A stretch of 64,000 nt of DNA from Rhynchopus euleeides (Eukaryota; Euglenozoa; Diplonemea; Diplonemida; Diplonemidae), in assembly GCA_963210315.1 (NCBI GenBank), contig OY723315.1:248001-312000 (forward strand), written 5' to 3'. The translations under genes and the position numbers were made by a program. Below the pieces are notes generated by a model that was not told the origin of the DNA, ran no database searches, and saw only the letters and a program-made list of their open reading frames with translations. Positions 11,094 through 21,830 of the stretch are shown in pieces. The stretch's first letter is position 1, and every line of letters starts with the position of its first letter.

Positions 11094-12725
11094 CTACGGC
11101 TTCTGCTCGTTGATCAGCGTGTGTATCGGCGCGTCGCCCAGTAGTTCAGCGGCGGACAGGTATCGCATGACTTCTTGCGGGTGACGGAATAACAGCCGCC
11201 TTGGATTGGTGGTATGTAGGAAGCTGTCCTGCTCATGTTTCAATTTCGGGCAGTTGAAGAGGTGTGTGACCGTACAGGCCTCGCCACAGGCTGTACAAGG
11301 CGGCGCTTTCTCTTTTCCCGTATCCACCAGGAAGTCCCATACCAGGCTGTGGCGCCCCGTTCGGAGCCTCCGTAGCTGGACCTCTCCGCGCCGCTTCAGG
11401 GTCGGGTTGCGGAGTGGAGGGCGCGTGAGGCGGTCATCTTTCCAGTACAATGTGTGGGTACCCGGCCTCATGTGGTCGTGCATCCTGCGGGCCGCTGCTC
11501 GCGCTCCCCTGTAGGTGAGGGGCTCCGTCTGTCGCAGCTTTTGGCCTTGCTGGGCCAGCCGGTCCGCCACCTCATTTCCGTCTATCCCGACGTGGGACGG
11601 CACATACTGCATGTGGAGTGTCACTCCCTTTTCGGTCGTTACGCTGTGTAGGAGATCCCATATTGTGTGCATCACTTCTTCCCGCACCCGGGTCGGGCCC
11701 CCTTCCAACGCTTTTAGCGCACTTTGCGAGTCTGTGCACAGGACGACGATGTCTCCGGTTACGACTAGCCTCACGAGCACGCGGAGGGCCTCCCTTATCG
11801 CGACCAGTTCTGCTTGAAACGCGGAGGCGTGACGACCAGCATTTTCCACCATCGTTGTATGGGGAAGGACTTCCCCCGTCTTGTAGAACACTGCCCCGGC
11901 GCCCCCGCGTGCCAGGTCCGTGGCACCGTCCGTGTACACCCACCATGTCGCCTGCGGGTAGGTCATACGGAGGTGCTCCTCTGCCCGCTGGCGGAGTTTT
12001 GTTGTGTCCGTGTTCCTCTTCGACACTCCCGGGACGGTGGGGTGTATCTTGAGGTTGTCGAAACTTAGCAGCCATGGGTGTACGGGCCTGGCAATTCTCA
12101 GCTGAGCTCTGTCCCTTCTCTCGGTGTATAGTCCCTGTGTCACTTGCCGGGCCGTCTTGAGCCAGTCGCAATACTTCCCCCTCTCCAGCGACACCATGTC
12201 GGTACTCGTTTCGTTCCGTAGGCGGGCGTGTTTCTCTAACAGGTCAGCGGAGGATACAGCAATGAGGTCGTGGATACTCGGTAGGTGCGCCTCCCATAGT
12301 AAGGTGGCGGCTGAGGTGGTTTTGGGGCAGCCTGTGATGATGCGCGCTGCGGTGAGATGGTCGCTCTGCAGTTGCTTCACATTCTCCGCGCTGAGCGCGG
12401 CCCCGTACACCTCGAGACAGTATCGCACCACCTGCAACGCGTACGCCACATATACTTCCCTCAGGATGTCTGCGGTGTTCCCCCACTCAGTGTTTGCGAG
12501 TGTGCGGAGTGCTGCCACACGTTTTCGGAGTCTTCGGCGCACTCTCGTCACATGTGCTTCGAACGTGCATTCGTCGTCCACGATGATGCCGAGGTAGACC
12601 TTCTCCGTTACCCAGCAGATGGTCCCCGTCTGCAGTTTGAGTTGTGGGAGTACCTCCGGCAGTCGCTTGCGGGCCCCGGTGGGGCAGAACAGCATCGCTT
12701 CCGTTTTGCTGTGTGACACTTTCAG
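11094..12725 (-). pseudogene. 5'-truncated non-LTR retrotransposon pol: RT C-terminus plus RNase H
   Basis: An open frame of about 540 codons with no proper start. It begins in the thumb region of a reverse transcriptase (KLKVSHSKTEAMLF, then VYLGIIVDDECTFEAHV). A helical linker follows, then an RNase H domain with the expected acidic residues in order: D in VYTDGAT, E in FQAELVAI, D in CTDSQSA and D in GNEVADRL, with the SHVG histidine before the last. A CTACGEACTVTHLFNCP zinc-ligand cluster follows, and the stop is at 11094. The palm with the catalytic YxDD is missing, so it cannot act autonomously. The RNase H and C-terminal cysteine motif place it in the RNase H-bearing LINE clades (I/RTE-like/Jockey-like). 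The uninterrupted frame suggests a fairly recent insertion. Confidence 0.85.
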
Positions 12726-13356
12726 CTTCTTGTTTGCAGAGAGGGGTAGTTGCAGAGAGGAGTAGGCGCAATGCACAACGCCCTTTTTTTTGCAGCTACA
12801 TTTTGTGGGGCATTTTTCCCCCTGGCACACAATAAGAAGGACGGGTCTGGCGAATCTTGCCGAAAGAAATCGCAAACAGATTCCAGGAGGTTCGGGATGT
12901 GCACGGGAGGGCGTAGGTGAGTCGTGATTTTGATTCTCTTGAACAACGGATCCACGCCAAGGCTGCAGCGCGCTTGTTGTAAGTCGTATATATTCCTACT
13001 ATTTGACTCGGTCAGCCCAGAAACTTGGTTGGTCGACTGGTGAGGCCGGACAGAAGTGAGCGACCTTTTGCCCAGATGCAGACGACGAAAGGGCGCGCGG
13101 ACGGGGTGAGGGACGAGGGCAGCATCATTTTTGCGCCTGGCAACCAAAAGAACTGCCTTGACGTGCAGACAAAGGGGGGGGGGTGGTGGGTTTTTGTTTG
13201 AAAATTGCTCGAGAGAAGGCAAACAGGATGAAGGCTCCTCTCGAGCATTCTCGCGTTGCGAAGGGGGGGGGGGGGGGGTGGGGTGGGGTGGGGTGGGGTG
13301 GTGGGCAGTCGAACGGGGAAACTTGTCCTCCTGGGAGGGGGGGGGGGTCCGAGTGA
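12726..13356. other. Intergenic, G-rich repeats
   Basis: No gene recognised. There is a G-run near 13263-13278 followed by five GGGGT units, and another G-run near 13337-13347 just outside the MULE. Confidence 0.45.
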
Positions 13357-13365
13357 TCCCCGATA
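13357..13365. repeat. Target-site duplication, left of MULE 1
   Basis: TCCCCGATA, repeated exactly at 14467-14475. Nine base pairs is the typical duplication length for Mutator-like elements. Confidence 0.85.
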
Positions 13366-14466
13366 GGGTAAAGGACTAATTAGCCCACAACTTTTCCAGA
13401 AATGCCAATTCAGGCCCAAACTTATTGTAAAATTCCAATGTAGACCACCACTTATTGGAAAATGCCAATTCAACCCAACCACTTTTGTGAAAATTCCAAT
13501 TCAACCCAACCAGCTGCTGAAGGCAAGAGAGTCTTTTGGGGAGGCCCCTGAATACCCAGAAGGATTCAACATGGCTCTTGTTGAAATCCTTGTGCACCCG
13601 GATGTTGTTGGCAACATGCCTGGCGCACACCATTCAGGCAGGGCGGGGCAGCACTGCCGGAAGGGCCTCGAGGAGGCCCTTGTCCCGGTCCGGGGCACAC
13701 GTTGTGCCCTCCCCCTCGCCAGGGGAAAGGGCAGCTCTCACCTTTTCCAGAAACATCGTCCACCCGTCCTTGGAGCATTGGCCTGAGGCGCCCAAACGCC
13801 TCCTCCTCTGGACCCCATATGTGTGTTTTTACCGCTGCGAGGACTCTCATCGCCTTCTTCGAATCCGTCGTGTCGCCCCTGTCCGTGAGCAGAGCCCTCA
13901 TGTGCGAGGGGGTCATGCGGGGATTTTCTCTGACGCCTGCAAACTCCTTTCCCAAAGTGGTTGTCTCCCCGTATGTCTTGCGCTTGTGGTGTGCGGCAGT
14001 GCAGGTGTGTTCGGCGTGCAAATGGACAACAACCTCCCCCTCCTGGAGGGAGGCCGTCACACGGTACGGGCAACTTTCGTCAGAATCGTCTGACCCACAA
14101 ATATATGTGGTCCTGGTGGACTCGCACCTCGTCCTCTTTAGCGTCCTCTGCTGCTCTGCCGCTTGTATTGTGAGTGCGTCGTGCAGGGCTTCAATTGTGA
14201 AGAATGTGTCTCCGGTACCAACCATTGTGTTTTGTGAGGGGGGCATCCCTCCTGAGGTGTGGGGTGTGTGGGCGGAGGTGTACATCAGCGGTTGGGTTGA
14301 ATTGGAATTTTCACAAAAGTGGTTGGGTTGAATTGGCATTTTTGAAAAAGTGGCTGGGTTGAATTGGCATTTTCCAATAAGTGGTGGTCTACATTGGAAT
14401 TTTACAATAAGTTTGGGCCTGAATTGGCATTTCTGGAAAAGTTGTGGGCTAATTAGTCCTTTACCC
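13366..14466 (-). mobile_element. Mutator-like (MULE) DNA transposon, 1,101 bp
   Basis: Long terminal inverted repeats begin GGGTAAAGGACTAATTAGCC (left, 13366-13511) and match the reverse complement of 14291-14466. Both arms are built from degenerate tandem units resembling AATGCCAATTCAACCCAACC, and the right arm carries one extra unit. A perfect 9-bp target duplication flanks the element. Inside, on the minus strand, is a fragment resembling the N-terminus of a MULE transposase. The catalytic DDE region is absent, so this is a non-autonomous deletion derivative. Confidence 0.88.
13566..14285 (-). pseudogene. N-terminal fragment of a MULE-type transposase (WRKY-GCM1-like zinc finger)
   Basis: The open frame starts at ATG 14285 and has 239 codons, encoded inside the MULE. 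Residues ~28-165 resemble the DNA-binding start of MULE/FAR1-type transposases: FTIEALHDAL, then C63-x8-C72 with SCPYRV, then HLHAEHTC (H93, C95), giving a CC-HC zinc-finger pattern, then a helical segment around MRVLAAVKTHIWGPEEEAF. After about residue 165 the frame becomes Pro/Gly-rich and no longer looks like protein, which suggests a frameshift or deletion. The DDE nuclease domain and SWIM finger are missing. An active parent would be expected elsewhere in the genome. Confidence 0.65.
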
Positions 14467-14475
14467 TCCCCGATA
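14467..14475. repeat. Target-site duplication, right of MULE 1
   Basis: TCCCCGATA, identical to 13357-13365. Confidence 0.85.
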
Positions 14476-15590
14476 GGGTTAGTGTGTGATATGAGCGCAA
14501 GAAAACAACAAAATGGCGTTGATGTATACCAGCGCTCCAAACAGTCCAAACACTTTTCTTCGTACAAGATCACTGCCTTGGCAGTGGCTCGGCGGCACAG
14601 TCATACACTGCCGGTTCGGCGGCACGGTCATACATCGCCTCCTTCCACCACTCCCTGTCGAGAAAAAATAGTCGAGAAAGGCGCCGAGTCGACCACCCTT
14701 CACTCGGTATGCATTGTTGTGTCCTAGATCCAGTGCGAGTGACAAGGCGCGGATGGAGGTGCGGGTGTGCCTTTGCGGGGTTGCGTTTTTGCTCCGGTTT
14801 GACTTACGAACACTGCCCCCTCCCCCCCCCCCCCCCCGCCCCCGAAAACACATGTTCACTGATAGAGAGAGGGCAATTTCCGGAAAACTGTCTTTTTTGA
14901 TGACGCTTCTGGCATCACAGGTTGATTTGTAATGGTTTCGTTCTTAACCAGCCCTTTGCGCAATAGACTCGGCAGCCGGGCTGTGTCTGCATAAATGCGA
15001 GAGGGGGTGGGTGGGTGGGTGAGGTGCTGTGACGCCCGCGTTCTTCGCCCCGAGTGAACTTCTCGGATCCGAGAGCGAGCTGAGATGCAAACCCGCCGTT
15101 CGGATGAGCTGATCATTCCATGCCCACATATATTCGCCTGGCATCGCCAACTTAGATTGCACCGATCAGATGTTGCCAGATCGCGCAAAAGCGGCGAGCA
15201 AAACGGGGATGAAAATTGAAAATCACAGCCCGGTGTGTGTCAACTTTGCACCGTCCTGGGTTTGGCGAACAAACAACGCCATACCTGAAGCTTATTCTGA
15301 CAAAAAGCGGCCAAAAACCCGGTATTTATACTCAGTTTTTTCTTGGTTTTCGTGGCCTGTTTCGCCCCATTTTTTGGGCCGTGCGCACCGCAGGTGACCC
15401 GAAAAACCCCGAAAACGGCATGTTTCGGAACATTGGAACCCCTGGTGCCCCCGGGCGTGTTCTGTCGATGAGTCCATCTTTTATTAGACCCCGTACAGAA
15501 ACACGAGAAAGCGTGGGAATATGCAGTTTGACCCTGGAGAGGAGAGTGGTGCACCCTCAGAGGTGGTCCAGAGAATGCAAAGAGGTCCAC
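14476..15590. other. Intergenic, no gene recognised
   Basis: There is a C-run near 14818-14838, GGGT repeats near 15007-15022, and otherwise unique sequence. No credible gene or RNA. Confidence 0.4.
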
Positions 15591-15818
15591 GGGGGGGTCT
15601 GGGGGGCGGAGCCCCCCAGCCGCCGGAGGCCACGGTAGCGAACACTGTTCCTTGTGGGGTACAGATTCTGTGATGAGTTGGGTGCGTCCTCCTGAGGGCG
15701 GTCTCTGGATTCCATGACCTGATCCCAAAGGGCTTGGCCGACAGGCATACGTCACAGGGGGGCCTGGGGGGCGGAGCCCCCCAGCCGCCGGAGGCCACGG
15801 TACTGAACATCTGTTCCT
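15591..15818 (+). repeat. Paired GC-hairpin modules
   Basis: Modules at about 15591-15640 and 15757-15817 share CTGGGGGGCGGAGCCCCCC and GCCGCCGGAGGCCACGGTA, and most copies end in ACATCTGTTCC. The spacer includes GTACAGATTCTGTGATGAGT and GCGTCCTCCTGAGG, as in the 21301 and 50964 copies. Confidence 0.75.
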
Positions 15819-16128
15819 TGTGCGGTACAGCCCATCTTCCTGAACTTGGGTAAATTGCTCCCAAGGGTTCGATGAGGGCGCCAAGGCTCGTCAGTGCGGG
15901 CTGGATCGTTGCCTCAGAGCCAGATGTTCAATGACAGACACTGAGGACAGGGGCCAGGCCCCGGCTGGCCCCGCCCGCCCCATTTTTGGTCCATTTTTTC
16001 CTCCTCCCGAAAATGCGTTTATTTGCATCATTGGGATCCGTGGCTCACGCCATGGTATTTTTTTCTCTCCGGAAACATAATTTGTTCGGACCATTTGGGC
16101 CTGAACCACCACGAAAAAATAGTTATTA

Positions 16129-18196
16129 ACATACATCGGGCGTTATTGCGTTACCAGTAACGGTAATACCGTTATTTTTTCGGTAAAATAACTTACCGTT
16201 AATAACGTTCCAGAACGGCCGAATAACGTTATCCGAAAATCGGTAACGTTATTTTTCCGCGTTATACCGTTATCGATAACGGTAATACCGTTATTACCGT
16301 TATCAGGAACGGTAATAACGGTAATAACGTTATCGGTAACGTTATTACCGTTATTACCGTTATTACCGTTATCGGTAACGGTAATACCGTTATCAGTAAC
16401 GGTAATAACGTTATCGGTAACGTTATTACCGTTATTACCGGTAATACCGCGTTATTTTCGGTATTTTTGGGCAACTTCTATAGGGGGACCCTTTTCGAAT
16501 TTTTTTTTCGGGGTGGCCAGAATGGGCTGTTTTAGGCTATTTGAGGCCATTTTCGAGCAAATTTTTGGGTTTAGAGCCACGCAAAGGGTCTAAAATGGGC
16601 ATGCCAATCTCAAAAAAATGCTCAAAATTCCGAGAGATTTCAGATTTTTCGAATTTTTTGACCGAGAAAATTCTGACCCCAAAATGTGGTCCTTGTGGTC
16701 TGGAACTGTCCGTTGTCGAAGGAATTGGTGAAAAAATCGTGATTTTTGGCCTCTGGATCACCCATGCCGTCCCAAAAATCAAGCAAAAGAGGTTTGGTAG
16801 GTGCATTTTTGGGTGAACATGAGCCATTGCGCCAACCTGCTTGATTTCACCCGAAAATCGGAATCCGTTGAATATGGTTTCTGATGAAAATGTGAAAATT
16901 TTCGACCTTCTTCGCAGTTTTTTCCACTTCCTTGCCCCATCTTTCCCACCCAAAATCGAAGTACCGTAAATGGTGTTGTTGAAAGGTCCAAATTGCGTTG
17001 GTTGTGCGTAGTTCTGCCGAAGTCGTGCACACGTTGTGCGTAGTGCGTGTAACGCCATTTGTGACCAAAATGTATATTTCCTGCACCCGAGCGTTGACGC
17101 TTCCACACACCCTTACAAACCCACTTGCCTGATGAAGGGGGTGGTGTGTAGAGCACGTTTGGCAGGGCTGAATGACACTTTCTGCGCGAAGGTCGTGTGC
17201 GTAATAAAACAACGGTCCGAGGGCCGGAGGCCCGAGGCCTTTTTTTACCTGCACGAGGGTGCAATTGAGTCCGATACGGGGTGCAGATGATGGTTTCTTG
17301 CACAACCCAGTCATGTTTTGCACAGCACGACGAACTCGGAAATTCCTCATATTTGCACTCCAGCTACCATATTTGCATTCCAGGTCTCATATTTGCACTG
17401 GTGCAAATATGGGACCTGGAGTGCGTGCAAATAATGACTGGGGGGTGCAAGAAAGTTCAAATTGCGTAGTTCCTGCGTACTTCGTGCGTAGCCCGAGCGT
17501 ACTTTGGGTAGTTCGTGCGTATATTGTGCGAAGCATTTTTGACAGCACCAGTAAACGGACTTTTGGAACGTAAATATTTTAGAACGGGCCGGGAAAAAAT
17601 GGGCACGTCGCTACTTCGCGCTACTTCGTCGCTCGTAACGAGTAAAAATATCAGGTGGTTTTTACTCCGCCAATGTGAGTTGTGCGGGTGTATTCCTGAA
17701 GGATTCACTTCTGCGTCCACACTGAGTGATTTTGGAGTGATTTTCACTCCAAATTTCACTCCAGGAACATTGGATACTGCAAGGTTGCAGGGGTTTCTGC
17801 AGCATTTGCCTTGAAAAAGCCAAAAAACATGATTTTTTCACGAAACTCGACATGTCCGTGCGTTATTATCCAAAAAATGGTCCCAGGGGGGTATTCTGGA
17901 GCCATCTCCACCAAAAACTACACCATCCGCCCGCAAAATTGTCCGAATAACGCAAGTTTTCATGAAAATAACGGAAAAATAACGCGTTATTTTAGGAGAA
18001 AACGTTTTCCAATTTTTTGACATCACGGAGTGGCCCCCTGGAGTGATATTTTACCCAAGAAAATTCTTTTAGGGGGGGTAGGGACGCCAGTTTCGGGTCA
18101 GATTCACCGGGAAATGCTGCCTTTTTTGGGGTCAAAAAATAACGCAAAAATAACGTTATTACCGTTACTGGTAACGGAATAACGCCCAATGTATGT
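16129..18196. mobile_element. Foldback element rich in GTTATTACCG units
   Basis: The left end ACATACATCGGGCGTTATTG and the right end (reverse complement ACATACATTGGGCGTTATTC) are inverted repeats that extend through CGTTACCAGTAACGGTAATA. ATTA flanks both ends (16125-16128 and 18197-18200), a possible 4-bp target duplication. The left arm (16140-16460) expands into many alternating GTTATTACC / GGTAATAAC units that can fold on themselves. The roughly 2-kb body has frames (for example 16537-17106 minus) but nothing recognisable. A smaller hairpin lies inside at 17294-17454. Confidence 0.65.
17294..17454. mobile_element. Nested hairpin element
   Basis: Ends TTTCTTGCAC and GTGCAAGAAA, subterminal CCCAGTCAT / ATGACTGGG, and a palindromic centre TTTGCACTGGTGCAAA (17391-17405). 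It is about 160 bp and lies inside the larger foldback element, suggesting a secondary insertion. Confidence 0.5.
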
Positions 18197-18203
18197 ATTA
18201 ATT

Positions 18204-18581
18204 CATGGTATGACAAAGGTCTTAATAAGAAAAGGATCTTTTCACTTCTTTCTTAAGACGTCTTAATGCAGGTGCTGCATTAAATTTCTTAAATTAATGA
18301 CCCCCATTATTTTTAAGAAATGCAGGATTTCTTAAGATTTCTTAATGAAATGATGGACATTATTTCCATATCTCCCAGCATTAAAAATGTCCATCATTCT
18401 GAAAAAGATCTTTTAAGATCTTTTTCAGAATGATGGACATTAAAATGCTAGGCATTAAGAAACACGTCTTAAGAAATCAGTAAGAAATCTTTAAGAAATA
18501 GCCCTTTCGGCATTACATTAAGACGTCTTAAGAAATTTCGAGATATCTTAACATTTCTTGCAAGATCTTTGTCATACCATG
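18204..18581. mobile_element. MITE-like palindromic element, copy 2
   Basis: Same as 108-485, with TTAATT flanks at 18198-18203 and 18582-18587. Confidence 0.75.
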
Positions 18582-18583
18582 TT

Positions 18584-18711
18584 AATTACACGACACTAAA
18601 GTAGCCATTTTTTTACTCGAGTTTGGGATTTTTTTGCACGAGTCGCCGAAGGCGACGAGTGCAAAAAAACCCATACGAGAGTACAAAAATGGCTACTGTG
18701 GAGTGTAATTC
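18584..18711. mobile_element. Hairpin MITE-like element, copy 2
   Basis: Same as 488-615. Confidence 0.55.
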
Positions 18712-19029
18712 GTGATTTTATCTTACAACACCACAATTTGAGTTACTCCGCCCGGGTCGAGAATACCCCCCAGTCGAAAAAAACAGTGAAAATCACTTTA
18801 TAGGCAGTAGTGGTAACTAGGTGCTATTTGGCCTGGATGGGGGGTAGTGGGTCCCAGGGTGTGCCTCTGGGTGGAAAATATGTTTCCTGCACCCTGTGAA
18901 TAAGTTTCCTGCACCCTCTCAAAAAAAATCCCGGGAGGATCCTTGAAATCGGTAGTGGACAGTAGCGGACAGGGCGGACATTTCCTTGTGGAAAAAGTGC
19001 CCGAAAAAAAAATTCGAAAAGGTCCCCCA

Positions 19030-19138
19030 GGGGGCCCTCGCTACCAAGTGTGACTGAGTGAGAAAAAGTGAGAAGTCAGCCATGTTTGGCTGAAAACTGA
19101 CGACTCGTGACTCACAGTGACTCGTAGCGAGGGCCCCC
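19030..19138. repeat. Long imperfect GC-rich hairpin, copy 2
   Basis: Same as 934-1042. Confidence 0.6.
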
Positions 19139-19395
19139 CCAGGCGTGTATCTATTTCACGGAATGAAAATAGGAATTTGGGGAAAAAATATTTTTTTGCA
19201 CTATTTTTTGCACTTTTTTCCTTTGGATTTTATAGTGACCCTACTTGGTATTGGCCGAAAATTTTTATGTTCCCGGTCTTGGATGTGCTCAAACAGTCAA
19301 AAGAACACATTTTCCGGATGCAAAAAAAATTTGCACCTGGGGGTGGAGAGGGGGGTCGGAGGGCGGTGGTGTGAGAGGCTTGCTCTCGAGCTCAA

Positions 19396-19586
19396 ACCAA
19401 CAGATGTTCACTACCGTGGCCTCCGGCGGCTGGGGGGCGGAACCCCCCAGACCCCCCCATGCGACATGTGCTATCTGTCAGTTGTGTTGTACTTGAGCGT
19501 ATGCGACTATGGAGCCAGGCCAACAGACGTTCGCTACCGTGGCCTCCGGCGGCTGGGGGGCTCCGCCCCCCAGACCCCCCTGTGGC
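19396..19586 (-). repeat. Paired GC-hairpin module, duplicate copy
   Basis: Same as 1300-1490, carried within the long duplication. Confidence 0.75.
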
Positions 19587-20442
19587 TTGTGCCTGGTCTT
19601 GGAGCCAAGCTTGCGCGTACGGGGCTGGGCATATCGGTTCACACCTCGCGGGAGGCTGGGCCGAGCCTAATCTCTCAGAGACGAACACCTTGCGAATGCG
19701 ATCGGGTTTGCGGGCTTGCGGCTATGACATCTCGAAAGGGTCGTCGGGGCCCGTGATATGTTTCGGGTTCACTTGGTGGGCATCCGTGGCGAGGAACCAC
19801 GTGTATGTGTGCGAGGAAGCAAGGAGATACCACACCGGAGCCACACAGCACCAGGTCGACCTGGATCTGGTCGAGCTCAGGGGGAAGGAAGCACAGTCAC
19901 CAAAGTGAGTCACCACCGCCGGCCTCAACCACCAAACTGCAACGCAGAGGTTCCGCTATTCTCACAAGGAAGGCGCCCTGGGATGTACAGTGATTTGTGT
20001 GCAGCATCAAGAGGCACTGACCGCCTTGAACAGAGAGGTAGTGTACAGGTGGCGAGCAGTGGGAGGGCGTGCTGTGTCCTTCCACTTCCCCATCTACCTC
20101 CATTCGTTCACCGTTGTTGATAGCGATTTTTTCGCCATTTTTTCGAATCGTATGCATCGGTGAGGCCGAGTGAATCAAAATAGCGCAAAACTCACACCAA
20201 AATCTGTGTCTGAGGCACAGAAATCGTGCAAAAAAGCACCCAAAAAAAGTGCAAAAAAACCAAAATAGGATTTCGAAAATCGGCCAAAATACCCCCAAAA
20301 TAGAGCCACACCTGTTCGCCACGGGGGAAAATCACTGCCCCCAGCCCAACCCTGGAAAAAAATAATTCTGAACGACGGGAAAAAAAACGGCAATTGACGG
20401 GGGCCTTCGCTCAGAAATGCAGAGAAGTGAGGGATGGTGCAA

Positions 20443-20490
20443 CCGCCTCACAACACCTGGCTGCAAAGTGACACAGTTTGACACACAGTG
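20443..20490. repeat. 48-bp exact dispersed repeat, copy 1
   Basis: It starts CCGCCTCACAACACCTGGCT and ends TTTGACACACAGTG, and recurs exactly at 63496-63543. Weaker similarity extends upstream in both (TCAGAA...GCAGA...). Confidence 0.7.
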
Positions 20491-20610
20491 TGGCACAGAG
20501 CAAAGGCACCCATTTAAGGCCCCAATGACAGAAATCCACCCCTTGTTGGTTCGGGCGCGTAACACGGTGGGATCCTGAAAAATATAGTACTATATATACC
20601 ATGAATCTGC

Positions 20611-20735
20611 CCCGTTAACGGCTACCGGGTATTACCAGGTATTACCGGGTCGAAAAACGGGTATTACCGGGTCCGGTAATACCCGTTTGCCCGGTAATAC
20701 CCGGTTATAGCCCGGTAGCGCTACCGGGGATTTTC
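20611..20735. repeat. Palindromic ACCGGGTATTACC repeat cluster
   Basis: Units of GGGTATTACC on the left (20625-20665) face GGTAATACCC units on the right (20670-20715). The outer arms are GCTACCGGG and CCCGGTAGC. It resembles in style, but not in sequence, the terminal clusters of the 16129 foldback element. It ends shortly before the scaffold gap, so the element may be cut there. Confidence 0.55.
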
Positions 20736-20769
20736 CATGGGAATTTCCCTTTGTTTTTGGGTTGATTCC

Positions 20770-20969
20770 NNNNNNNNNNNNNNNNNNNNNNNNNNNNNNN
20801 NNNNNNNNNNNNNNNNNNNNNNNNNNNNNNNNNNNNNNNNNNNNNNNNNNNNNNNNNNNNNNNNNNNNNNNNNNNNNNNNNNNNNNNNNNNNNNNNNNNN
20901 NNNNNNNNNNNNNNNNNNNNNNNNNNNNNNNNNNNNNNNNNNNNNNNNNNNNNNNNNNNNNNNNNNNNN
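20770..20969. other. Assembly gap (200 N)
   Basis: Exactly 200 N, probably a placeholder between contigs. Sequence and order across it are not established. Confidence 0.98.
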
Positions 20970-21059
20970 CAGGCCTGTCGCTAACTTTTCGATTTTGGAG
21001 ATTTGGTGGGTTGACGCTCCTGTTTTGGGGGGGGGATCAGGGGGGAAAACACTAGGGGT

Positions 21060-21540
21060 CAATTTTTCTCGCGCGCGCTTCGCGCGCGCTCGTGTTGTTG
21101 CCAAATTTTCCCATCGGTGGACCACTAGGTGGGCACGGTGTGAGGCGCTGGGTTCCTTCCGTGGTTCCTCTCCCGCTCGCGCCGTCGGGTGCCGGAGGAA
21201 ACCAAAAAATGGCTTTCGGGACCATGATGTCGACGCTGCCCCCTGATATGTCACGGCCGTCAAAGCGCAAGGACTTGGTTACTAGACGGGCACGCGAGAT
21301 GGGGGGTCTGGGGGGCAGAGCCCCCCAGCCGCCGGAGGCCACGGTAGTGAGCATCTGTTCATTGTGGGCGTACAGATTCTGTGTGAGTTGGCTGCGTCCT
21401 CCTGAGGCTACTGGAGTGGGTGGATTCCCTGACCCGGTGGGAATCGAATGACTTGAGTACGAGACATACGCCACAGGGGGGTCTGGGGGGCGGAGCCCCC
21501 CAGCCGCCGGAGGCCACGGTAGTGAGCATCTGTTCCTGCA
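21060..21540 (+). repeat. Retroposon-like repeat with paired GC-hairpin modules
   Basis: CG hairpin (about 21068-21090), a segment around GGTGCCGGAGG...CCAAAAAATGG...TTTCGGGACC shared with 50870-50910, and two GC-hairpin modules at 21301-21360 and 21476-21536. The shared order of parts with 50820-51211 indicates copies of one dispersed family. Confidence 0.65.
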
Positions 21541-21549
21541 AAACCATAC

Positions 21550-21830
21550 TCTCTTCGACGTCGACCCAGTGAAAGTGGGTTGACGCTTGGTCGACGCTTG
21601 GTGAGCGTCGACCCAGTGTAACCGGGCCAACGCTAGGTTAGCGTCGACCCAGTGTAATAAATGGGTTGACGCTTGGTCCAGGCTTGAATGGCAACCCAGT
21701 TCCACTAGGTCGACGCTCCAAGCCTCGACCAAGCGTCAACCCAGTCCACTGGGTCGACGCTGGGTCGACGCTTTTTTTATGGGGGGGGAAACCCAAAATC
21801 ACTAGGTCGACGGTCGACGCTTAGCGACAT
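21550..21830. repeat. GTCGACCCAGTG satellite-like inverted and direct repeats
   Basis: Many copies of GTCGACCCAGTG, TGGGTTGACGCTTGG and AGCGTCGAC occur on both strands within 280 bp, giving direct repeats and hairpins. The SalI palindrome GTCGAC occurs repeatedly. No coding potential. Confidence 0.8.

Larger units (their letters stand above)
18097..20314. repeat. Long direct duplication, copy 2
   Basis: Apparently identical to 1-2218. The left edge is undefined, because the homologous sequence to the left of copy 1 is outside the window. The right edge at 20314 is sharp. A 200-N gap follows 455 bp downstream. Confidence 0.9.

Noticed and set aside
13264-13300. GGGGT tandem units as telomeric sequence
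   Set aside because: Only about five units beside a G-run, internal to the scaffold; a simple repeat is sufficient.
16140-16460. GTTATTACC array as a CRISPR array
   Set aside because: Units are short, alternate in orientation and have no unique spacers; this is a foldback transposon end in a eukaryote.
1-20314. The 2.2-kb direct repeats as LTRs of a retrotransposon
   Set aside because: The right ends lack CA, no adjacent primer-binding site or polypurine tract was seen, and the 15.9 kb between them holds no gag or LTR-type pol.
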